Assembly (NCBI GenBank): GCA_026770615.1
Contig: MU631342.1
Coordinates: 410,457-423,023 of the forward strand
Length of the DNA stretch: 12,567 nucleotides
Direction: 5' to 3'
Origin: Pavlovales sp. CCMP2436
Lineage: Eukaryota; Haptophyta; Pavlovophyceae; Pavlovales
A model generated the notes under the pieces. It ran no database searches and was not told the origin of the DNA. It was given only the letters and a program-made list of their open reading frames with translations. Below are positions 7,492-12,567 of this stretch, piece by piece. Both the position numbers and the translations under genes were made by a program. Position 1 is the first letter of the stretch, and each line of letters starts with the position of its first letter.

Positions 7492-8329
7492 AAGGGTTCG
7501 TGACGAAATTTCGTTGTAGAAATTTCGCAGTGCGAAATTCGCAGCGAGACCGAAAAGCCAAAACAATTTCGCACCGAAATTTCGCAGTGCGAAATTCGCT
7601 GCGAAAGTTTTAGAGATTTCGCTGCGAAATTTCGCAGCGAAATTTCGCACTGCGAAAGTCAAATGTTTATTTCGCAGCGAGATTTCGTTACTGCGAAATG
7701 GCGCCATGGACGATAACTGGACGATGACAGAGTCTCCCCCCTTTCTCCCAACTAGTCGAGCGTGGAGACGGTCGAGCACCAGCCGCCTCTGCCGCCGTGG
7801 ATGATCCATCCAGAGATTACGGATCTTGACTGGCTCGATAATCTTGAGTGATCGAACCGATCGCTTGGACTTTGATGTCACGCGCAGCCACCGCCTCGTT
7901 CGCGTCCGTGCCCTTGAGCTTAGCTCTTATGTTGGGGTGCTGGATAAAATACGCCTCGATCGCGCTCTTGGGCAGGTGGACACCGTCCTTGGCGATGATC
8001 TCCTTGAAGCCGCTCGGCATGGCCGCCATGGTCCTCCGCAGACACGACGCGCTTAGACAAGAGCTCTTGGACGAGAGCACGTAACTAACGAAATTTCATT
8101 GCGATAAAGCTTTTATTTAGAATTTCACAGCAAAATATCGCTGCGATATATTTGCGAAATTTCGCTGCCTCTATTCTTTTCGCAGCGATATTTCGCTGCA
8201 AAAATTCACTGCGAAATGCTCTATTCTTTTCGCAGCGAAATTTCACAATATTTAGCATGCGTAATTTCGCTGCGCAATTTTGCATGCGAAACTTTTGTTT
8301 GGAATTTCGCAGCGAAATCACGAACCCTG
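7492..8329. mobile_element. Non-autonomous hAT-type transposon, 838 bp
   Basis: The left end is aagggttcgtga (7492-7503). The right end read inward on the minus strand is cagggttcgtga (8329-8318), matching at 11 of 12 positions; the CAGGG-type terminus and 8-bp target duplication are hAT hallmarks. Inside each end is a 200-240 bp field of self-complementary words built from gcgaaatttcgc and ttcgcagcgaaa (about 7503-7700 and 8088-8320). The central 390 bases are ordinary GC-balanced sequence containing a short minus-strand frame and no transposase domain that I recognise. It would depend on a transposase elsewhere. It sits in the coding region of a retroelement protein; element plus one target copy is 846 bases, a multiple of three, and removing them restores the frame (V-V-G-R-R-A-D). 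Confidence 0.87.
7817..8029 (-). CDS. Short open frame carried inside the hAT-type element
   Basis: From ATG 8029 the minus strand encodes 70 residues beginning MAAMPSGFKEIIAKDGVHLP, continuing KSAIEAYFIQHPNIRAKL and ANEAVAARDIK. After the region of ARDIK the neighbouring minus frame becomes protein-like (IIEPVKIRNLWMDHPRRQRR, down to about 7700), suggesting one frame change in a longer original reading frame. It may be a captured host gene fragment or a remnant of the element's own gene. The plus strand of the same segment is also open (7826-8056), so composition may contribute. No family recognised. Confidence 0.35.
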   Translation of the reverse strand: MAAMPSGFKEIIAKDGVHLPKSAIEAYFIQHPNIRAKLKGTDANEAVAARDIKVQAIGSITQDYRASQDP

Positions 8330-8337
8330 GCTGTGGG
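8330..8337 (+). repeat. Right 8-bp target-site duplication
   Basis: gctgtggg directly follows the right terminal repeat; it is the partner of 7484-7491. The single difference (t to c) is expected for a copy that has begun to drift. Confidence 0.8.
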
Positions 8338-8827
8338 CAGGCGAGCTGACTCGCTTCCGGTAGAACGCATGGCAGAGCTCATCAAGAAAAATCGCGACTT
8401 CTACCACACGACCCCCGGACAGACCGGCCCGATGCAGGCCCGCGCACAGACCTTCTGCACTGCAGGTGGTCCCGCGTTCGTCCCTCTCGTGATTGGAGCT
8501 TTCGGTGAGTGGTCTGACGACCTGGAATCCTTCGTCGGGGACCTCGCCAGCACGGGCGCAAGAGCGCTCCAAGCTCGCATGGGGGCCCCCTCCGCTACGC
8601 AAGCACGCAGCACCCACCTGTGGAAGATGAGGCAGAAGATCGGCATGTGCACACTTCGAGGGCACGCCAAGGTCATCAATATTGCGCGTGCGCAATTGGA
8701 CCGCACCGGCACCGGCAACGGCGGCGGCACGCGCACTGACAGCGACGACGACGGCAACCCCGACGAGTGGGCTGATGAGGGCGCGTACCACCTCCGCAGG
8801 GAGACACGGTCTAGGATCGGTGCCTAA

Positions 8828-9015
8828 ACATGCCGCCTGGGTGACTGAACGTCGTCGCACCTACACGCTTGGAGTCGACAGCCTTCTGAGAATGTCTGCA
8901 ACCCACTGCCTGCTGCCCCCCTTTCTTTTAGTAAGTCGTGATTTTTTTTAAAAAAACTATTGTGAACAGGACGAAGAATTTGTGGCCGGGGCCCCCGGGG
9001 CCCCACGAATATTCG
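8828..9015. other. Spacer with stacked palindromes
   Basis: No gene seen. It holds a T8A7 palindrome at about 8942-8956, a G/C block made of two overlapping ggggcccc palindromes at about 8986-9003, and acgaatattcgt (9005-9016), followed by cgtacg words to 9027. It may be the 3' flank of the retroelement. Confidence 0.5.
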
Positions 9016-9255
9016 TCATACGTACGTCACGCCTTTTCCAAGAGCCGACTTTAGCTGCCATATTTGGAATTTATTAGGGTGCAACACGATCTGCGCACCG
9101 TGCGGCCCTTGCACGATGGCGGCCCGCTCCGCTCCTCGTGGTCGCATTCTGCACACAGCGGCTCGCTCCGAGTGCACGAATCCAACTCTGGGCCTCGCAA
9201 ACTCCCGGCCGTTCGTGCGCTCACTCGAACTCACTTGATAGGAATTTGCACCCAC
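9016..9255 (-). CDS. Unrecognised minus-strand frame, 79 codons
   Basis: It begins at a GTG and encodes GANSYQVSSSERTNGREFA and later GAQIVLHPNKFQIWQLKSAL, ending at the TGA near 9016. Its composition is protein-like rather than repetitive. It may be a downstream part of the same locus as 9335-9859, but I cannot join them with confidence. No family recognised. Confidence 0.22.
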   Translation of the reverse strand: MGANSYQVSSSERTNGREFARPRVGFVHSERAAVCRMRPRGAERAAIVQGPHGAQIVLHPNKFQIWQLKSALGKGVTYV

Positions 9256-9334
9256 TCTCCTCTTCGCCCACGTCTAACTAAGCTGGCCCCGAGCGCTTCG
9301 AGCTGGCAGGGAACGAGCCATTCAAGTAGAAAAG

Positions 9335-9859
9335 TCATGCGGCGAAGAAACTCCCGACGGGCGTGCGCTTCGAGAGGCCGGTGAAGAGGCTGTCGCCGCC
9401 TGATTGGCCAACGTACACTTCCTGTCGAAGTTTGGCGCGTGGGTCGCGGGCGGAGGGTTCATGAGTTCGCAACCCCATAATGTTGCAGCGCACGCGCCGC
9501 TTGGCGTTGTAGTCATTCGCGCCAGCGCGTGCCCACCAGCGACACACCTGGCTGGATTTGCGATCTCCCGGCTTGGGCATGGGAAGCACGTCCCTTGGCG
9601 ACTCGTCGACGACCATGAGCCGCGCAATGCTCTCGATCCGCGTTAGGTCAGCGCGCAGCTGAACGTTTCGCACCTGCTCCATCTTCAACTGCGCGGCATA
9701 CGCCAGCTCCGCGTCCCCCGGGCCCATGCGAGAGGACGTCGTTGCGAGCGCGCGCTGGGACCTCCGGAAGCAGAAGACGCACGCGCGCGTGCAGTTGCGC
9801 GTAAGGTCGCGGAAGCCACAGAACGCGCGAAAGAAACGTTTTTTGAGCTCCTTGCGCAA
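9335..9859 (-). CDS. Unrecognised minus-strand frame, GC3-rich
   Basis: The frame opens at TTG 9859; the first ATG is at 9727. Third codon positions are strongly G or C, as in the accepted genes, which supports real coding. The protein reads ELKKRFFRAFCGFRDLTRNC, then ADLTRIESIARLMVVDE, DVLPMPKPGDRKSSQVCRWW and NAKRRVRCNIMGLRTHE, ending FFAA. The Cys/Trp/Arg-rich segment after KPGDRKSSQ vaguely recalls the degenerate Cys-rich tail of PiggyBac-type transposases, but the full Cys pattern is missing, so I do not assign it. CAG-GT junctions inside the frame could be splice donors. Confidence 0.35.
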   Translation of the reverse strand: MRKELKKRFFRAFCGFRDLTRNCTRACVFCFRRSQRALATTSSRMGPGDAELAYAAQLKMEQVRNVQLRADLTRIESIARLMVVDESPRDVLPMPKPGDRKSSQVCRWWARAGANDYNAKRRVRCNIMGLRTHEPSARDPRAKLRQEVYVGQSGGDSLFTGLSKRTPVGSFFAA

Positions 9860-9993
9860 CGATCGGCAAGGATTGATTTACCTGTGCTGCGTAAACTCGC
9901 ACGTTCAACCCTCGCGATGCGCTGGCACAGACAGCAAGGCGCACGGTACAGCGCAGATTGTTTTGAGCGTGTGATTTGGAGTGGTGTGTAGGT

Positions 9994-10036
9994 CCGCGGC
10001 GAGGAGACGCCGCGGCGAGTAAGAAATCACCTGAGA
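9994..10036 (+). repeat. Degenerate copy of repeat A with hairpin
   Basis: gagacgccgcggcgagtaag (from 10003) continues as aaatcacctgagac and aligns to 10173-10206 with about five differences, in the same orientation and 170 bases upstream. Its left half forms an exact hairpin, ccgcggcg-aggaga-cgccgcgg (9994-10015). Confidence 0.6.
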
Positions 10037-10170
10037 CTCACGACCTTCCTCTCGTGCCCGTCGAGAGACGAAGCATGGACAATGGACAAAATATCAGCAA
10101 GTGCAAAGGCATGCGTGACGGTGTGTGACTGTGTCTGTTGTGCTTGGAAATTTAAAATCCAGGTTCGTGG

Positions 10171-10228
10171 GGAGAGACGACGCGGGGAGTAAGATAGCAC
10201 ATGAGACGACCGATGCGCTGACCCTCCC
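10171..10228 (+). repeat. Dispersed repeat A, copy 2
   Basis: A 58-bp block beginning ggagagacgacgcggggagt matches the reverse complement of 2932-2989 at 57 of 58 positions. Repeat B begins at the very next base. The surrounding frame again reads GSKIAHETTDALTLP. Confidence 0.9.
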
Positions 10229-10265
10229 ATGTCATGACCGTCCGCCTTCGGGCTGCAAGTCGGGG
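10229..10265 (+). repeat. Dispersed repeat B, copy 1
   Basis: 37 bp beginning atgtcatgaccgtccgcc and containing cttcgggctgcaagtcgggg match the reverse complement of 12257-12293 with two mismatches. Confidence 0.9.
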
Positions 10266-10492
10266 GACTATTTTTTTACAGCCACCTTTTATTCTTCTCG
10301 ATTTGAAAAGTGACTTCAGCGAGCTAAATAACAAAGCGGTGATATTTTTAATAGTTAAATTGAACGCGCTGGCAGGATGGAGGTGCGATTTGAATCGGGT
10401 TCGGTCGCGCGGGACTGGACTGGCCTCACGCCGGGCCCGCCAAGGGCTACGAGCTGACCAAACCGCTAACCCCTGTGTCCACCCCATCGCAG
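10266..10492. other. 5' flank of the RS-like gene; possible first exon and intron
   Basis: AT-rich sequence (tatttttaatagttaaat, about 10343-10360) precedes ATG GAG at 10377-10382, which is followed directly by GT. The stretch 10383-10492 would be a 110-base intron ending in cgcag, close in size to the 108-base intron downstream, and joins in frame as M-E-A-E-R-R. The TATA-like site and the two-codon exon are conjecture. Confidence 0.3.
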
Positions 10493-11955
10493 GCTGAACG
10501 TCGGCAGCAGCTGGTGGAGCGGCTTCGGGCCGACCGCGAGGGCGCGCCGGCGGCGCGCGCGCCGCCTGCCTTTGAGCCCGGCGGCACGGATGCGGCCGAG
10601 CGGGTGCTCGCACGCCGTGCCGATGAGCTCGTCGAGCGGCTGCTCGAGCAACGGCGGCGTGAGCGCGAGGCAGCCGTGGCGGCAGAGGCCTTGCCGACGC
10701 GAGGCACGCAGGGTCGGTTGCAGGGACCTTCCGGCTTGGCTGCAGCAGGTGCTGGCTTGCCGCACCTGCGCCGCACCCACCCGTCACTGCTCTTAGCCAC
10801 ACCCTATGCCTCACGCGCGCTGTCTCGTCTCATTCTCTGCATCCACCCCCTAGCAGCTCGCCCGCTCGATGCGCACCACACGAGCGAGCGCGCCGCGCCC
10901 GCAGCTTACGGATCGCGCCCTGCGAGCCCCGAGGTGCCTCGCGAACGCTCCAACGCGGCGCTGAGCGCGAGCGCAATCGAAGCGCGTGATAGACTAATCG
11001 CGCAGCTTCTGGCCGAACGCGTCAGCCAGCGCTCAGCAGCCGCAGCTCTGCCCGGCGGCGCGTCCGCGGCGGCGCGCGCCCCGGTCGACGCGCGGGCGGC
11101 CGCGCTCTTTGCACAGCAGGCCGCAGAAGCCGCTGGGGCGGCGTGGGGCGCGACTCGAGAGGCGGAAGCGAGAGGCCGCACGCGCTCGCCCGCGCTTCGC
11201 TCTGCCGCCAGGGCTCAGCACAGCGCGGCAGCCTCTCGCGCCGCCTCGCCGACGCACGGCGCGCGTAGCGCAGGGGCGAGTCCGGTATTTGAGCGAGTCC
11301 GGTATTTGAGTCCGGAACGCAGGCGCTCGCAGGTATCCGAGGCCTGTCACTGCTCTCCCCCCCCCTCTCCACCCTCCTACCACACATACACACACACACA
11401 CACTGCGAGCACTGGTCCAGGCATAAATGCCTGCTCACTGTTTGCCAGTGGGTGGCAGGGGGGGCATGGAGGAGGTAGAGGGGTGAACCGATTTGTCGGA
11501 TGTACTGTCGCAATATCTCCCTCCGTAAGTCCTCCAGAGCATGTCCCCATCCCATCTCTCCATCTCTCACTCTTTCTCTCTCCCTCTCTCCATCACTACC
11601 TCTCTCCCTCTTTCCCTCTCCCCCTCTCCCCCTCTCTCCCTCTCACCTCCCCCGTCCTCACGAACTGACAATTAACTGCACGACCTACCGTTCACTTACC
11701 ACCCCCCCTTTCCGTCCCTTAAACAGCGGCGCGAGGCCCGCTCGCTCTCTCCCCCACGCTCGGCTTGCGCGAATGACCGCTCGACTGTCAGGCAGCCGGA
11801 CAGGCGACAGTCGGACAGCAGACCGCCAGACAGCCGACAGTCGCGCTCGCCCCCGCGCCGGGCTGAGGGCCAACCAGGAGCCAGTAGCCTGTTCGAGGGA
11901 GCTGGCTCGCCCTACAGAGCAGAGCGGGGGCTGGATGATACTTACATCCGTGCAG
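10493..11955 (+). CDS. RS-like Arg/Ala/Ser-rich protein, multi-exon
   Basis: I read three exons: 10493-10748, 10857-11332 and 11727-11955. Junction phases agree (phase 1, then phase 0), and exon 3 read this way changes from random-looking to RREARSLSPPRSA, then DRRQSDSRPPDSRQSRSPPR. The protein has three copies of a heptad-like motif: QQLVERLRADREG, DELVERLLEQRRRERE and RDRLIAQLLAERVSQR, likely amphipathic helices or short coiled coils. It then has an Ala/Arg/Ser-rich segment with SP and RS dipeptides (RTRSP, RYLSPERRRSQ) that resembles SR-type or cytoskeletal low-complexity proteins. No catalytic domain is visible. A last intron 11956-12049 could join to 12050-12129 (stop TGA), giving about 348 residues with the proposed MEA start. 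Function is unassigned. Confidence 0.55.
10749..10856 (+). other. Predicted intron, 108 bp, frame-neutral
   Basis: The donor is CAG|gtgctgg and the acceptor cccctagcag|CTCG after a pyrimidine-rich stretch. The length is a multiple of three and it contains no stop, so retention would add 36 residues without breaking the frame. Confidence 0.5.
11333..11726 (+). other. Predicted intron, 394 bp, with microsatellites
   Basis: The donor is TCGCAG|gtatccg and the acceptor cccttaaacag|CGGCG. Inside are a CA microsatellite (11381-11403), a CT/CTCC pyrimidine tract (about 11540-11650), and a nested inverted repeat: caggcat-aa-atgcctg (11418-11433) within cactgg/ccagtg (11410-11415, 11445-11450). Reading through reaches a stop at 11666-11668. 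Confidence 0.6.
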
Positions 11956-12079
11956 GTGTCCCCCCCCCCCTTTAAAAAAACAAATTGCCTACTTTTGTTT
12001 TTGCCTACTTTCATTCTACTTTCATTCTACTCCTTTCTATTTAATTTAGGTGTATATTGCTCCTTTAACCCTTTATGCG

Positions 12080-12100
12080 GCCCAAGGCGTACGGGCACGA
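12080..12100 (+). repeat. Partial copy of repeat B
   Basis: gcccaaggcgtacgggcacga differs from the segment at 12269-12290 by one missing base and one substitution, in the same orientation. It overlaps the proposed last exon of the RS-like gene. Confidence 0.65.
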
Positions 12101-12256
12101 GGTACGTACATCACTCACCACTCATTTGATGAGATCCAATCCATTAGATGCCTGCGAATCTGAGAGGAGTAGCGGACTCTCCTATTTCGACTTTTGTTCG
12201 CTTGACCGCAATTCCAGGCCCACCATCCCTTTTTTAATAATAGTTTTTCTATCGTT

Positions 12257-12293
12257 CCCCGACTTGCAGCCCGAAGGCGTACGGGCATGACAT
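12257..12293 (-). repeat. Dispersed repeat B, copy 2 (inverted)
   Basis: The reverse complement matches 10229-10265 at 35 of 37 positions. With the first copy it brackets the RS-like gene at a distance of about 2 kb. An acceptor-like gacttgcag lies inside it. Confidence 0.9.
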
Positions 12294-12450
12294 ATATAAA
12301 TATATAATACCCCAAATAGTAAATACGAATATCCCTTGCCCTATGCGTACGTATATCCCGCCCCTGTATACTTTCATGTCTACCCCCTAAGTACACAAAC
12401 CCCTACCCCTGGATACCCCCCCCTAAACCACCAAAAAAAACGCACAGCGC
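12294..12450. other. AT- and C-rich spacer
   Basis: No gene seen. catatataaatatataat, then repeated ccccta/cccctgtat words run to about 12425, followed by an A8 run. Confidence 0.4.
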
Positions 12451-12470
12451 TCGCTGACCTGCTGGGTGGG

Positions 12471-12515
12471 CCAATGAGAAGCGAGCAGCCGCACGGGGGG
12501 CCAATCAGCGACGAG
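12471..12515 (+). promoter_or_regulatory. Two CCAAT boxes in a 30-bp repeat
   Basis: ccaatgagaagcgagca (12471) and ccaatcagcgacgagca (12501) are diverged copies of one unit, 30 bases apart. CCAATCAG is close to the NF-Y consensus. GC-rich DNA follows to the window end, so this may be the promoter of a plus-strand gene starting beyond 12567. Confidence 0.45.
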
Positions 12516-12567
12516 CACCCTTACGGCGGCGGCGGGGGCGCGCGGGCAGCGGGAGGTACGCGCGTGG

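Larger units (their letters stand above)
7016..8827 (+). pseudogene. Retroelement C-terminal nuclease-like region, transposon-interrupted
   Basis: The first part is open from 7016; the first ATGs are at 7070 and 7076. It encodes DIDVHGDNIVAATGRG, HISKLRHVPLLALLAEVARR, then GPIVDLYAEYD and RLLELKTMAFCKTRYR. The D in IVDL, with E and K in LELK, resembles a PD-(D/E)XK nuclease core, which fits C-terminal endonuclease-like regions of algal and dinoflagellate retroelement proteins as I recall them. The second part (from 8338) continues RADSLPVERMAELIKKNRDF, GPMQARAQTFCTAGG and FVPLVIGAFGEWSDDL, ending TAA 8825-8827 after an acidic GNGGGTRTDSDDDGNPDE tail. The two halves are in the same register and separated only by the hAT-type insertion. 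No other break is seen, so it was intact until that insertion. It probably belongs to the same broad family as 1-832. Confidence 0.65.

Noticed and set aside
7503..8320. Repeated GCGAAATTTCGC words as a possible CRISPR array
   Set aside because: The words overlap, have no regular spacing or unique spacers, and lie within a transposon with terminal repeats and a target duplication in a eukaryotic context.
2932..10228. Inverted repeat A copies as termini of one intact 7.3-kb DNA transposon
   Set aside because: No target duplication flanks the pair, a third degenerate copy exists at about 10003, no transposase is seen between them, and the adjoining sequences look like a dispersed repeat family.
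10381..10440. Possible tRNA (TTTGAATC resembling a T-loop)
   Set aside because: No five-base T-stem pairing and no acceptor or anticodon stem on either strand.
11500..12129. 209-codon frame across the CT-rich intron
   Set aside because: It starts in microsatellite DNA and reads exon 3 in a different frame from the one that agrees in phase with exon 2.
12115..12396. 93-codon minus-strand frame sharing VRLRAASRGTI with a plus-strand frame at 10234
   Set aside because: The shared peptide comes from inverted copies of repeat B and is not evidence of a gene.

Overview
The window looks like nuclear DNA of a unicellular eukaryote, most likely a GC-rich alga of the haptophyte type; that lineage is an inference from texture, not from a marker gene. 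The reasons are: high but very uneven GC, many microsatellites and short tandem repeats, GT-AG introns with pyrimidine-rich 3' ends, degenerate retroelement coding, and no bacterial operon layout. Most long open frames here are by-products of GC-rich or repetitive DNA. I accept only a few as coding.

Layout. 1-832 (+) holds a decayed reverse-transcriptase-type retroelement, with two frame changes and an in-frame stop. 1093-1926 holds a minus-strand zinc-finger frame bracketed by direct repeats and a 12-bp inverted repeat, perhaps a small mobile element. 1978-2367 is an unrecognised AC-rich frame. 2632-3451 is repeat-dense: three 42-bp tandem units, one copy of a dispersed repeat (A), and a diverged duplication. 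3504-3937 is a probable frameshifted gene. 4141-5670 is a homopurine tract, an AT-rich stretch and a very GC-rich stretch with no convincing gene. 5674-6783 (+) is the clearest gene: a molybdopterin-binding oxidoreductase (sulfite-oxidase fold) with one membrane segment and tandem repeats running into its 5' end. 7016-8827 (+) is the C-terminal, nuclease-like part of a retroelement protein, split by an 838-bp hAT-type non-autonomous transposon (7492-8329) with an 8-bp target duplication; removing it restores the frame. 9016-9859 (-) carries unrecognised frames. 9994-10265 carries a second and a degenerate third copy of repeat A, and repeat B. 10493-11955 (+) is a multi-exon gene for an Arg/Ala/Ser-rich protein with RS-like repeats, flanked by inverted copies of B. 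The last 100 bases carry two CCAAT boxes and probably start a promoter for a gene beyond the window.

The genes do not form a pathway. The unifying theme is mobile DNA: retroelement remnants, a hAT-type element nested inside one of them, and dispersed repeats around two host-like genes. The strongest result is the hAT-type insertion, supported by its terminal repeats, its target duplication and the restored reading frame.
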